Source: an uncultured Nitrosomonadales bacterium (GTDB lineage: Bacteria > Pseudomonadota > Gammaproteobacteria > Burkholderiales > Methylophilaceae). From it: a DNA stretch of 23,396 nt. Under the pieces are notes generated by a model. That model saw only the letters and a list, made by a program, of their open reading frames with translations, had not been told where the DNA came from and did not search any database. Shown in pieces: positions 1 through 10,339 of this stretch. The position numbers and the translations under genes are program-made. The stretch spans positions 1-23,396 of the forward strand of contig CAMLMA010000012.1 in assembly GCA_946481065.1 (NCBI GenBank). Direction: 5' to 3'. The stretch's first letter is position 1, and each line of letters begins with the position of its first letter.

Positions 1-1009
1 AGTGGTAGCCGTCGCCATGACGCACCTTGCCGCGAAAAACATAATAAGACCACGCCGTATAAGCCAGGATCAGCGGCACGATGGCCAGGGTACCGACCAG
101 CGCGAAGGCCTGGCTCTGGCGCGGCGCGGCAGCGTCCCAGATCGAGATGTTTGGCGGGATCACATTGGGCCAGAGGCTGATGCCGAGGCCGATATACGCC
201 AGCAGGATCAGGCACAGGGCATAGAGGAAGGGCTTGAAATCGTGGCAGCGCAGGATCGCGCGCTGCAACTGCAGCATGGCAAGGCCGACCAAGACTGGTA
301 CCGGCGACAGCCAGAGCAGGTTAGGCATGGTGAACCAGCGCTGGGCGATCGGCGCATGGGTCAGCGGCGTCCACAGGCTGATGACGCCGATCACCAGCAA
401 CAGCGACCACGACAACGGTGTGGCGATCGCCCGCATCTTTGTCTGCAGCTCGCCTTCCGTCTTCCAGATCAGCCAGCAGCAGCCGAGCAGGCTGTATGCC
501 ACCACCACGCCGACACCGACGAACAGCGGGAACGGCGCCAGCCACTCGAATGCGCCACCGACATAGGCGCGGCCAGCCATGGGGATGCCGTCGATGTAGT
601 AACCGAGGGTGACGCCCTGAAAGAACGCCGCGACGACCGAACCGCCGATGAAGGCCTTGTCCCACAGGTGGCGTTCATGGTCGTGCGCCTTGAAGCGGAA
701 CTCGAAAGCCACGCCACGGAAGATCAGCCCCAGCAGCATGAACACCAGCGGCAGGTAGAGCGCACTGAGGATCACCGAATAGGCCAGCGGGAAGGCTGCC
801 AGCAAGCCGGCACCCCCCAGCACCAGCCAGGTCTCGTTGCCGTCCCATATCGGCGCCACCGTGTTCATCATGACATCGCGATCCTCGCGCGCAGGGAAAA
901 AGGGGTACAGCATGCCGACGCCAAGATCGAAGCCATCCATCACGACGTACATCATGACGCCGAAGAAGATGACCCCAGCCCAGACCAGCGTGATATCGAT
1001 AGCGCTCAT
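1..1009 (-). CDS. cydB: Cytochrome bd ubiquinol oxidase subunit II (cyanide-insensitive type), stop codon cut by window edge
   Basis: Subunit II of a cytochrome bd quinol oxidase, an inner-membrane complex that reduces O2 to water with electrons from quinol. Translation from the ATG at 1009 gives 336 residues. It begins with a membrane segment followed by the family-typical DGFDLGVGML stretch, then several more hydrophobic segments, and ends in HGDGYH. The next base on the coding strand (position 1) is T, so the stop codon is probably split by the window edge and the protein is essentially complete. About 336 residues is the length of CioB-type subunits; E. coli CydB is about 379. The start overlaps the cydA stop as ATGA, indicating translational coupling. 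Family assignment is secure; the cyanide-insensitive subtype is inferred from length and from the partner subunit. Confidence 0.93.
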   Translation of the reverse strand, partial: MSAIDITLVWAGVIFFGVMMYVVMDGFDLGVGMLYPFFPAREDRDVMMNTVAPIWDGNETWLVLGGAGLLAAFPLAYSVILSALYLPLVFMLLGLIFRGVAFEFRFKAHDHERHLWDKAFIGGSVVAAFFQGVTLGYYIDGIPMAGRAYVGGAFEWLAPFPLFVGVGVVVAYSLLGCCWLIWKTEGELQTKMRAIATPLSWSLLLVIGVISLWTPLTHAPIAQRWFTMPNLLWLSPVPVLVGLAMLQLQRAILRCHDFKPFLYALCLILLAYIGLGISLWPNVIPPNISIWDAAAPRQSQAFALVGTLAIVPLILAYTAWSYYVFRGKVRHGDGYH

Positions 1010-2451
1010 GTCCGTGCTCCCGGTGTCGTGGATGAAGGTTTGCCCGCCGCGTCCAGTGGCAGGGATTCCCCCGCCGCCGACATCGGCCGCATCGCGGTGC
1101 GCGCCTCGCCCGGCCCGCCAGGACTGGGCAGATCGCCCTCATGCGGCACCGGCCCCTTGGCCAGCAGGCGTAGCACATAGGCCGTGCCGATACCGAAGAC
1201 GAACAGGTAGACCACGACGAACAGCGCCAGGGAAAGGGCGAGCGTGCCGATCTCATGGCGCGAGACAGCGTCCGTCGTCCGCATCAGGCCGTAGACCACC
1301 CACGGCTGGCGGCCGATCTCGGTGGTGAACCAGCCGGCGAGAATGGCGAGCAAACCGGCTGGCCCCATCCACACCGCCAATCGCAGGAATGGTCGCGCAC
1401 CGTACAAGGCGCCACGATAGCGCAGCCAGGCGCTCCACAGCCCGAGACCGATCATCAGCATGCCGAGGCCGACCATGATACGGAAGGTCCAGAAGATGAC
1501 AGGCGCCGGCGGCCGGTCGACAGCCGGGAATTCTTTCAGGCCCTTGAACTGGCCATCCAGGCTGTGGGTGAGGATGAGGCTGCCGAGCCGGGGGATCTCG
1601 ATCGCGTAGCGTGTCTCTTCACGTGCCATGTCCGGCAGGCCGAACAGGATCAGCGGCACCCCCTGCCCGGCTTCGTTCTGCCAGTGGCCTTCCATGGCCG
1701 CGATCTTGGCCGGCTGGTATTTGAGGGTGTTGAGGCCGTGCAGGTCGCCGACCACGAGCTGGATCGGCGCCACCAGCAACAGCATCCACATGGCCATGGA
1801 GAACATCGTGCGCACGGCGGCCGTTGGCTTGCGATACAACAAATGCCAGGCACCTGCGGCGCCGACGATGAGCGCGGTCGCGAGGAAGGCCGCGATGGCC
1901 ATGTGTACCAGTCGATAAGGGAAAGACGGGTTGAAGATGATCTGCAGCCAATCCACCGGCACGACCACGTTATTGACGATCTCGTAACCCTGTGGCGTGT
2001 GCATCCAGCTATTGGACGCGATGATCCAGGTCATCGAGACCAGGGTACCGAGCGCGACCATGACACTGGAAAGGAAATGCAGTCCGGGCCCGACCCGGTT
2101 CCAGCCGAACAGCATGACGCCAAGGAAACCGGCCTCGAGGAAGAACGCCGTCAACACCTCGTAAGTGAGCAACGGCCCGGTGACGCTGCCCGCGAACTCG
2201 GAGAAGCCGCTCCAGTTGGTACCGAACTGGTACGCCATGACCAGCCCGGAAACCACACCCATGCCGAAGCAGACGCCGAATACCTTGAGCCAGAAGTGAT
2301 AGAGATCCTTATAGACCTGCTTTTGCGTCTTCAGCCAGCAGGCCTCAAGGACTACCAGATAGCTCGCCAGGCCGATGGTGATGGCGGGGAATATGATGTG
2401 GAAGGCGATCGTGAACCCGAACTGGATTCGGGCGAGCAACAATGCGGTCAT
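1006..2451 (-). CDS. cydA: Cytochrome bd ubiquinol oxidase subunit I (cyanide-insensitive type)
   Basis: Haem-bearing subunit I of the bd oxidase, which oxidises quinol at the periplasmic face. The 481-residue protein starts MTALLLARIQFGFTIAFH; His18 matches the N-terminal haem ligand of the family. A second conserved histidine lies in FPYRLVHMAIAAFLA, and GRQPWVVYGLMRT is the conserved C-terminal signature. The region between the hydrophobic helices that carries the quinol-binding loop is short, as in CioA-type enzymes, rather than the long insert of E. coli CydA. The C-terminal 45 residues are polar and Gly/Pro/Ala-rich, and are probably a cytoplasmic tail. No strong Shine-Dalgarno precedes the ATG. 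It is first in the operon and shares its upstream region with divergent katG. Cyanide insensitivity itself is inferred, not visible. Confidence 0.95.
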   Translation of the reverse strand: MTALLLARIQFGFTIAFHIIFPAITIGLASYLVVLEACWLKTQKQVYKDLYHFWLKVFGVCFGMGVVSGLVMAYQFGTNWSGFSEFAGSVTGPLLTYEVLTAFFLEAGFLGVMLFGWNRVGPGLHFLSSVMVALGTLVSMTWIIASNSWMHTPQGYEIVNNVVVPVDWLQIIFNPSFPYRLVHMAIAAFLATALIVGAAGAWHLLYRKPTAAVRTMFSMAMWMLLLVAPIQLVVGDLHGLNTLKYQPAKIAAMEGHWQNEAGQGVPLILFGLPDMAREETRYAIEIPRLGSLILTHSLDGQFKGLKEFPAVDRPPAPVIFWTFRIMVGLGMLMIGLGLWSAWLRYRGALYGARPFLRLAVWMGPAGLLAILAGWFTTEIGRQPWVVYGLMRTTDAVSRHEIGTLALSLALFVVVYLFVFGIGTAYVLRLLAKGPVPHEGDLPSPGGPGEARTAMRPMSAAGESLPLDAAGKPSSTTPGART

Positions 2452-4920
<2,469 letters not shown>

Positions 4921-4941
4921 TACGAGTCCGAGTGAACGAGC

Positions 4942-5008
4942 CCGGTGTCAGGTTCGGTATCAGACCCTTGCTGACGGATTAGGGTCAAAGGTACCGATAC
5001 CTGGCCGG
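4942..5008. repeat. Imperfect inverted repeat (REP-like hairpin) after katG
   Basis: Two arms of about 27 bases face each other across a 12-base loop. The left arm (4942-4968) and right arm (4981-5008) pair through CCGG, AGGT, TCGGTA and GACCCT/AGGGTC, with small bulges. It lies in the katG 3' region, just before the terminator. Size and position resemble REP-type intergenic repeats. Whether it recurs in this genome cannot be seen here. Confidence 0.5.
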
Positions 5009-5017
5009 CAATAAAAC

Positions 5018-5043
5018 AAAAGCCCGCGCATGCGCGGGCTTTT
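5018..5043. terminator. Bidirectional intrinsic terminator between katG and the HD-GYP gene
   Basis: A GC-rich perfect palindrome, AGCCCGCGCA followed by TGCGCGGGCT, is flanked by AAAA on the left and TTTT on the right (5018-5043), then ATTTT. On either strand it gives a strong stem followed by a U run, so it can end transcription of katG (rightward) and of the HD-GYP gene (leftward). The two genes converge here. Confidence 0.9.
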
Positions 5044-5061
5044 ATTTTGCCGAACACCAGC

Positions 5062-5700
5062 TCAATGACGGTATTCGCTATCCTTGATCACCGCTTCGAA
5101 CTGGCGGAACACATACGGGTCGGCGCGGCGCCCAACTTCGGAGGCAAGCACTTCCATCACTTGTTCATGTGAACGCGGCCGATGATAGGGGCGCGTGGTC
5201 GTCATCGCGTCGTAGGCGTCGACGATGGCGATGATGCGCGAAGCGATCGGGATGTTCTCACCCGACAGGCCATCGGGATAGCCATCGCCGTTGAAGAACT
5301 CATGATGATGCCGGACGATGCGGCCCACAGCGCGACTCTCTTCATGCGGCATCGCGTCGCAGAAATCCTGGCCGATGGCGGCATGGGTCTTCATGATCTC
5401 CCATTCGTCTGGCGTCAGGCTCGCCGGTTTCAGCAGGATACTGTCGGGGATACCGATCTTGCCGATGTCATGCAGCGTGGAAGCGATGCGCAGCAATTCA
5501 AGTTCGCCTTCACTAAGGCCACAGCTGCGCCCGAGGGATTGGGACAAGCCCTCGACCCGCGCGCAATGGGCATGGGTATAACTGTCGCGCGCGTTGAGCA
5601 CGACATCGAGGCAGGCCGTCTGTTTCAGGAGCAATAAGCGGGAGGGCGACATGGGGCGGGCTCTGTTTATGGGCTTGCGGTTATCGTGGCACATTTGCAT
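5062..5700 (-). CDS. Stand-alone HD-GYP domain phosphodiesterase
   Basis: HD-GYP proteins are metal-dependent phosphodiesterases, typically hydrolysing cyclic di-GMP. The 212-residue protein is almost entirely this domain. HDIGK (His77, Asp78) with the following IGIPD, His106, the HHHE stretch at 131-134, GDGYP (138-142) with DGLSG, and the DAYDAM metal motif (Asp161, Asp164) are all present, so it looks catalytically intact. There is no receiver, PAS or membrane segment to suggest the input signal. The start is uncertain: ATG at 5700 gives the length used, while ATG at 5652 would remove 16 residues; neither has a strong ribosome binding site. It is monocistronic and ends against the terminator shared with katG. 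Substrate specificity is inferred. Confidence 0.9.
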   Translation of the reverse strand: MQMCHDNRKPINRARPMSPSRLLLLKQTACLDVVLNARDSYTHAHCARVEGLSQSLGRSCGLSEGELELLRIASTLHDIGKIGIPDSILLKPASLTPDEWEIMKTHAAIGQDFCDAMPHEESRAVGRIVRHHHEFFNGDGYPDGLSGENIPIASRIIAIVDAYDAMTTTRPYHRPRSHEQVMEVLASEVGRRADPYVFRQFEAVIKDSEYRH

Positions 5701-5908
5701 GACAGGCGATACTGGCAGCTCGCATAGGATAGGCGGCCCGGTAATCCCTGATCATTGATCCATAAAATGGAATTATGCTTTTTAAACTTAATCATTTAAT
5801 GGAATAAATCTCTGGCGCATACTGTGTCTGTTCTGGCTCGATCTAGTGCGGGCCGCTTGTTGCTTTCATTTCTGAATCCCATCCCTTCAACTTATAAGGA
5901 GACGCGCT
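5701..5908 (+). promoter_or_regulatory. Upstream region of the alcohol dehydrogenase gene with two related palindromes
   Basis: A gap of 208 bases between divergent genes. Its AT-rich middle has two palindromes sharing the core AATGGAAT: CATAA-N7-TTATG (5761-5777) and ATTTA-N6-TAAAT (5794-5809). Their centres are about 32 bases apart, close to three helical turns. A possible -10 (CATACT, 5818-5823) lies just after the second, which would place the second palindrome at -35. This layout suits a regulator binding twice upstream of the promoter. No known regulator is recognised. Confidence 0.4.
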
Positions 5909-6967
5909 ATGGCAAAAGCGATCGGCTATGCCGCTTACGACCCGAAGAAACCCCTCGCCCCCTTTGATTTCGAACGGCGTGAACCTGGCCCTGAGGATGT
6001 CCAGATCGAGATCCTCTACTGCGGCGTCTGCCATTCCGACTTGCACCAGGCGCGTGACGAATGGGGTAATTCCGCCTTCCCCATGGTCCCTGGCCATGAG
6101 ATCGTCGGCCGCGTGACCCAGGTCGGCAGCGCCGTCACCAAGTTCAAGGTCGGCGATCTTGCCGGCGTCGGCTGCATGGTGGATTCGTGCCGCAGCTGCC
6201 CGGATTGCCACGACGGTGTCGAGCAATACTGCAACCACACCACCTTCACCTATAACAGCCCTGACGCGAAAAGCCCCGGCCAATCGACCTACGGTGGTTA
6301 CTCCAATCTCATCGTGGTAGACCAGCACTTCGTGCTCAAGGTTTCGGACAAGCTCGATCTCGCGGCTGTCGCGCCCTTGCTCTGCGCTGGCATCACCACC
6401 TATTCACCGCTGCGCCACTGGAAGGTCGGCCCCGGCATGAAGGTCGGCATCGTCGGCCTTGGCGGCCTCGGCCATATGGGCGTCAAGTTCGCCCACGCCT
6501 TCGGCGCGCATACCGTGCTCTTCACCACCTCCGCCAGCAAGGTCGCCGACGCCAAGCGTCTGGGTGCCGACGAAGTGGTGATCTCGAAGAACGCGGACGA
6601 GATGCAGCAGCATGCCGAGAGCTTCGACTTCATCCTCAATACCGTTGCCGCGCCGCATAATCTTGACGCCTTCACCGCCCTGCTCAAGCGCGACGGCACC
6701 ATGTGCCTGGTCGGCGTGCCGGACAGCCCGCACCCCAGCCCCAGCGTCGGCAATCTCATCTTCAAGCGCCGCGCGCTCGCCGGCTCACTCATCGGCGGCA
6801 TCGCCGAAACGCAGGAGATGCTGGATTTCTGTGCGGAACACAACATCGTTTCGGATATCGAGATGATCGACATCCAGGAGATCAACGAAGCCTTCGACCG
6901 TATGCAGAAGAGCGATGTGAAATATCGCTTCGTCATCGACCTGGCGAGCCTCCAGCAATCCGCCTGA
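5909..6967 (+). CDS. Zinc-dependent alcohol dehydrogenase, probably NADP-linked (YahK/CAD group)
   Basis: Medium-chain dehydrogenase/reductase of 352 residues that interconverts alcohols and aldehydes. Catalytic zinc ligands are Cys41 (CGVCHSD), His66 (PGHE) and Cys162 (LLCAGITTYSP). The structural zinc loop has Cys97, Cys100, Cys103 and Cys111. The Rossmann motif GLGGLG (186-191) is followed by TTSASK at 209-214, where an acidic residue would indicate NAD; serine and lysine suggest NADP. The sequence style matches cinnamyl-alcohol-dehydrogenase-like bacterial enzymes such as YahK, which reduce many aldehydes, so aldehyde detoxification is plausible. A good ribosome binding site, AAGGAG, precedes the ATG. 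The gene stands alone, with a hairpin after it. The physiological substrate is not deducible. Confidence 0.93.
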   Translation: MAKAIGYAAYDPKKPLAPFDFERREPGPEDVQIEILYCGVCHSDLHQARDEWGNSAFPMVPGHEIVGRVTQVGSAVTKFKVGDLAGVGCMVDSCRSCPDCHDGVEQYCNHTTFTYNSPDAKSPGQSTYGGYSNLIVVDQHFVLKVSDKLDLAAVAPLLCAGITTYSPLRHWKVGPGMKVGIVGLGGLGHMGVKFAHAFGAHTVLFTTSASKVADAKRLGADEVVISKNADEMQQHAESFDFILNTVAAPHNLDAFTALLKRDGTMCLVGVPDSPHPSPSVGNLIFKRRALAGSLIGGIAETQEMLDFCAEHNIVSDIEMIDIQEINEAFDRMQKSDVKYRFVIDLASLQQSA

Positions 6968-6994
6968 TCGTTCACTGATCCGGCGAGAACCAGG

Positions 6995-7021
6995 CGGCGA
7001 CCAGCATCAAACTGGTCGCCG
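6995..7021. terminator. Hairpin between convergent alcohol dehydrogenase and small hypothetical gene
   Basis: A perfect 10-base stem, CGGCGACCAG/CTGGTCGCCG, encloses a 7-base loop. It sits in the 61-base gap between two convergent stop codons. Neither strand shows a good U run after the stem, so it may be a weak or factor-assisted terminator, or only a stabilising 3' hairpin. Confidence 0.5.
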
Positions 7022-7028
7022 TTGCTTG

Positions 7029-7343
7029 CTAGAGCTTGCCTTCAACCTCCGGTGCATACCGGATACGGCCATTGGTATACGACTGGAACAACGCCACGCC
7101 GGCACGATTGATGTCCTTCATCTGCTGACCGAACGCACTCTGGAGCGTGGCCTCATAAAGATGGTAGAGCGGACTGATCTCGATGTTGTTGAGCGAGGAT
7201 AGTGCCTCGAACTTTAGCCCGCCCACCTTTTCCTTACCTTGGTAAATGGCGACCTCATGCATGTTCTCCACGGTGATGTCCACGACGGCGCCGGAATCGA
7301 GATGGAGTCGCTGGTCACGCTTGTTCAATGCTTCGATAAGCAT
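7029..7343 (-). CDS. Small protein of unknown function, downstream of ccoG
   Basis: I do not recognise this 104-residue protein. It begins MLIEALNKRDQRLHLDSGAV, then alternates short hydrophobic strands with charged residues (VVDITVENMHEVAIYQGKEK) and ends in a more helical segment with QMKDINRAGVALFQSY. It has no signal peptide, membrane helix, cysteine or recognisable metal motif, so a small soluble cytoplasmic protein is likely. GGGGA lies about 9 bases before the ATG and supports translation. The start is only 13 bases after the ccoG stop, so the two genes are almost certainly co-transcribed. Any role linked to ccoG is inference from position alone. Confidence 0.75.
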   Translation of the reverse strand: MLIEALNKRDQRLHLDSGAVVDITVENMHEVAIYQGKEKVGGLKFEALSSLNNIEISPLYHLYEATLQSAFGQQMKDINRAGVALFQSYTNGRIRYAPEVEGKL

Positions 7344-7356
7344 AAAGATGTTTCCC

Positions 7357-8772
7357 CTATAACTTCGAGACGTAACCCAGCCGGTAGGATTTGCTATCCT
7401 CCGGCGACTTGGCGGGCACGACGGTCACACTGAAGTGATCGAATCGGGCGGCTACCTCCGCGGGCAGCACGAGGTCGAATGCATGGGTATAGGTCTTGCC
7501 GGAAGGCACCTTGAGTTCGCCTTCTGCGAACCTGGCTGACGCCGGCAAGCCATCCGTCACCAGCCTGTAGGTCTGAGTCTCTGCGCTCTTGTTGGTCAGG
7601 CGCAAGATGTAACGGCTTTTGAGGTCACCATTCGATAACCGTGTCACCAATGGCTGCGCTTGTTGCTGGATGACCGCACTGAAAGGCTCAAGGCTCGCCA
7701 GGCCATGTACGATGAAGGCAACGCTCGCCACCAGTACCAGCAGATAGCCGTTGCGCTTGAGCGAGGAGCCTGAGACCTGACCAACAACCTCGGTTCTTTG
7801 CATATCGTCGAAACGTATGAGGCCGGTAGGCAGCTTGATCGAACTCATGATGGTGTCGCAGGCATCGATGCAAAGCCCGCATGAGATGCAATCGATCTGG
7901 AAGCCCTTACGGATATCCACACCAGTCGGGCACACATTCACGCAGTATCCGCAATCGATGCAGTCACCATATCCCTTTTCCTGCCTGGCGCTGACCTGGG
8001 CTGTCGCCGGAACTGCACGTCCCAGGCTGCGCTCGCCACGATGCGTGTCATAGATGACCGTCTTCGTTGCCGGATCCTGCATCACAGTCTGGAACTTGCC
8101 ATAAGGGCAAGCCACACGGCAGATGTCTTCACGAGCGAAGCCTGCGGCAGCATAGGTCGTGGAAGTGATGGTGATGATAGCGGTGTATGCCGCGATGGAA
8201 GCCGTACCGCTTAACACCTGCATGATCAGGGTATGTGCTTCGGCAAAATACAGCGTGAAGGTAAGTGCTGTCGCGAAGGATAGTAATAACCACAGCAGAT
8301 GCGTGGCGACCATCTTGTAGACCTTGCCCCAACCCCATGCTGCCTTGCGTAGCCTGATCTGGGCTTGCGCCTCGCCCTGGATGGCTTTCTCGATGAAGCG
8401 GAAGGCATCGGTCCATAAGGTCTGGAAACAGAAGAACCCGCAAAAGACGCGTCCATAGAACGTCGCCGACATGAACAGGAAAGTCGCCGCCGCGACCATG
8501 ATCGCCATAAAGATCATCAGGTCTTGCGGGAAGATCACCAGGTCGAAGAAGTAAAAGCGTGAATCTGCCAGATCAAACAGCAACGCTTGTCCTTGCCGCG
8601 AATCGCCATGCCATTGCAGCCACGGCAACAGGAAGAACACTGCGTAGGCAACCACAAGGATGATGGTCTTGATATTTCGATACTTGCCCTTGACCGAATA
8701 CGGCACGATAGGAATGACCTTCCGGGTCATACCCTTTGGCGTACTTCCGTTGTTCGTCATTTCAGCCTGCAT
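7357..8772 (-). CDS. ccoG: CcoG/RdxA family membrane ferredoxin-like protein (cbb3 oxidase assembly copper reductase)
   Basis: CcoG is an inner-membrane protein with two [4Fe-4S] clusters; characterised members reduce Cu(II) to Cu(I) for cbb3 oxidase assembly. I chose ATG 8772 (471 residues) over GTG 8784 because GTGGAG lies 6 bases before it. Order: membrane helices near 37-55, 84-105, 158-178 and 188-210; CRVACPYGKFQ (Cys218, Cys222); cluster motifs CIDCGYCVNVCP (271-282) and CISCGLCIDACD (295-306); a helix near 344-360; then a beta-rich periplasmic C-terminal domain. The usual CGYxCPQT motif reads CGFFCFQT at 111-118, so its proline is lost. No ccoNOPQ, ccoI or ccoS is present, making this an orphan copy. 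It is followed by an unknown small gene and is divergent from a MocR-type regulator. Confidence 0.9.
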   Translation of the reverse strand: MQAEMTNNGSTPKGMTRKVIPIVPYSVKGKYRNIKTIILVVAYAVFFLLPWLQWHGDSRQGQALLFDLADSRFYFFDLVIFPQDLMIFMAIMVAAATFLFMSATFYGRVFCGFFCFQTLWTDAFRFIEKAIQGEAQAQIRLRKAAWGWGKVYKMVATHLLWLLLSFATALTFTLYFAEAHTLIMQVLSGTASIAAYTAIITITSTTYAAAGFAREDICRVACPYGKFQTVMQDPATKTVIYDTHRGERSLGRAVPATAQVSARQEKGYGDCIDCGYCVNVCPTGVDIRKGFQIDCISCGLCIDACDTIMSSIKLPTGLIRFDDMQRTEVVGQVSGSSLKRNGYLLVLVASVAFIVHGLASLEPFSAVIQQQAQPLVTRLSNGDLKSRYILRLTNKSAETQTYRLVTDGLPASARFAEGELKVPSGKTYTHAFDLVLPAEVAARFDHFSVTVVPAKSPEDSKSYRLGYVSKL

Positions 8773-8894
8773 GATGCACTCCACGATTCCTGACTTTGCG
8801 TCATCTTAGGAGTTACACCACTAAATAAACAGATTCAGTTCCATGAATAAAAACCATATCAGATGCATAATGACGCTTATAAAAGGAGGCCTGT
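8773..8894. promoter_or_regulatory. Divergent promoter region between ccoG and the MocR-type regulator gene
   Basis: The gap of about 120 bases is AT-rich near the regulator gene. CATAAT (8866-8871) and TTATAA (8877-8882) are possible -10 elements, without a clear -35. The ribosome binding site AAGGAGG (8883-8889) is 5 bases before the TTG start at 8895 and decides that start. MocR-family proteins usually bind such divergent intervals, so ccoG is a reasonable target. I see no clear repeated operator. Confidence 0.45.
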
Positions 8895-10310
8895 TTGAAG
8901 CGCTACGAACAACTCGCGGACGATATCGCCCAATCCATACTCCAAGGCGTGCTATGCCGGGGCGACCGCCTGCCTTCGGTTCGGCAGACCAGCAGTAGCC
9001 GCGGCATCAGCCCCTCTACCGTATTCCAGGCATATTACCTGCTGGAGGCACGCGGGCTGATCTCGGCGCGGGAACGTTCCGGTTATTTCGTCACGGGCGG
9101 GGCAAGCGGCTTGCCGCAATCGGCGGAACCGGTAACGATGGTTGCCAGCGCCGCTACCACGGTCGATGTCAGCGAGTTGGTGTTCGAGATACTGGAATCG
9201 GTGAAGACCCGATCCACCGTGCCGCTAGGTTCGGCTTTCCCCAGCCCTCTTCTGTTCCCGCTGGGCAGGCTGGCTCGAACCATGGCTGCTACCGTGCAGG
9301 CCATGGACCCATGGAGCACGATCCGCGACCTGAGCCCTGGCGATGCCGAATTGCGCAGGCAGATCGCCTTACGCTACATGATCGACGGCCTGCATGTGCC
9401 GATCGAGGAGATCGTCATCACCGGTGGTGCCCTGGAAGCGCTCAATCTATGCCTTTCTGCCGTCACGCGACCCGGGGATACGGTCATCATCGAATCACCA
9501 TCTTTCTATGCAGCATTGCAGGCGATAGAGCGGAGTGGCCTGCGTGCGGTCGAAGTGCCTGGGCATCCGCGTCATGGCATCGACCTCAACGCCTTGGAAG
9601 ACGCCATTAAGCGTCATCGTCCCAAGGCCTGTTGGCTCATGACCAATTTCCAGAACCCTTCCGGCAGCCTCATGCCTGACGATCGCAAGAAAGAACTGGT
9701 GGGCCTGCTGTCACGACACCAGTTACCCTTGATCGAGGATGACGTATACGGAGAGTTATATTTTGGCGACAAGCGGCCCATGCCGGCCAAGGCCTACGAT
9801 ACTGAAGGACTGGTCATGCACTGCTCCTCGTTCTCCAAATGCCTGGCGCCAGGTTACCGCATCGGCTGGGTCGCGCCCGGCCGTTTCGCCCAGCAGGTCG
9901 AACGTATCAAGCTCACCACCACACTGGCAGCTTCGGTGCCGGCACAGCAGACCTTGGCGAATTACCTGACCAAGGGCGGCTACGACCGCCACCTGCGGAG
10001 CCTGCGGCATACCCTGTTGTTGCAACAGATCAAGTTCGTGGAAGCCATTGAGCAGAGCTTTCCGAAAGGGACAAGGCTAAGCAGCCCAATGGGCGGGTAT
10101 TTCCTGTGGGTGCAGTTACCGGACAGCATAGACGCGCTGCAAGTCCACCGCCTTGCACTTGAGCAAGGCATCAGTGTGGCTCCCGGCCCGATGTTCTCGG
10201 CCCAGCGCGGCTTTGGTAATTATTTACGGCTGAACTACGGACACGAGTGGGACAAGGGGATGGAAACCGCAGTGGCCAATCTCGGCGACATCGTCACCGG
10301 CCTGGCATAG
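8895..10310 (+). CDS. MocR-family regulator: GntR-type DNA-binding domain fused to a PLP aminotransferase domain (YdcR-like)
   Basis: MocR proteins are transcription factors that sense a ligand with an aminotransferase-like domain carrying pyridoxal phosphate. The start is TTG at 8895, supported by the near-perfect AAGGAGG 5 bases upstream. Residues 1-70 are a GntR winged helix (GDRLPSVRQTSSSRGISPSTVFQAYY is its core, in two parts around the helix-turn-helix). Residues 90-471 are a fold-type I aminotransferase with NFQNPSG (251-257), EDDVYGE (Asp283, Tyr285), the PLP lysine Lys315 in SSFSK and Arg322 in GYRIGW. Cofactor residues are intact, so PLP binding is expected. At 471 residues it matches E. 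coli YdcR in length and style. It is divergent from ccoG and converges on tetR. The effector is unknown. Confidence 0.93.
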   Translation: MKRYEQLADDIAQSILQGVLCRGDRLPSVRQTSSSRGISPSTVFQAYYLLEARGLISARERSGYFVTGGASGLPQSAEPVTMVASAATTVDVSELVFEILESVKTRSTVPLGSAFPSPLLFPLGRLARTMAATVQAMDPWSTIRDLSPGDAELRRQIALRYMIDGLHVPIEEIVITGGALEALNLCLSAVTRPGDTVIIESPSFYAALQAIERSGLRAVEVPGHPRHGIDLNALEDAIKRHRPKACWLMTNFQNPSGSLMPDDRKKELVGLLSRHQLPLIEDDVYGELYFGDKRPMPAKAYDTEGLVMHCSSFSKCLAPGYRIGWVAPGRFAQQVERIKLTTTLAASVPAQQTLANYLTKGGYDRHLRSLRHTLLLQQIKFVEAIEQSFPKGTRLSSPMGGYFLWVQLPDSIDALQVHRLALEQGISVAPGPMFSAQRGFGNYLRLNYGHEWDKGMETAVANLGDIVTGLA

Positions 10311-10339
10311 CTGCAGGTCGCAAGGAATTGCCCAGCGGC

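Noticed and set aside
2..1180. Long plus-strand reading frame of 392 codons
   Set aside because: It is antisense to cydB, which has clear bd oxidase motifs; the translation is low-complexity Gln/Arg/His-rich shadow sequence.
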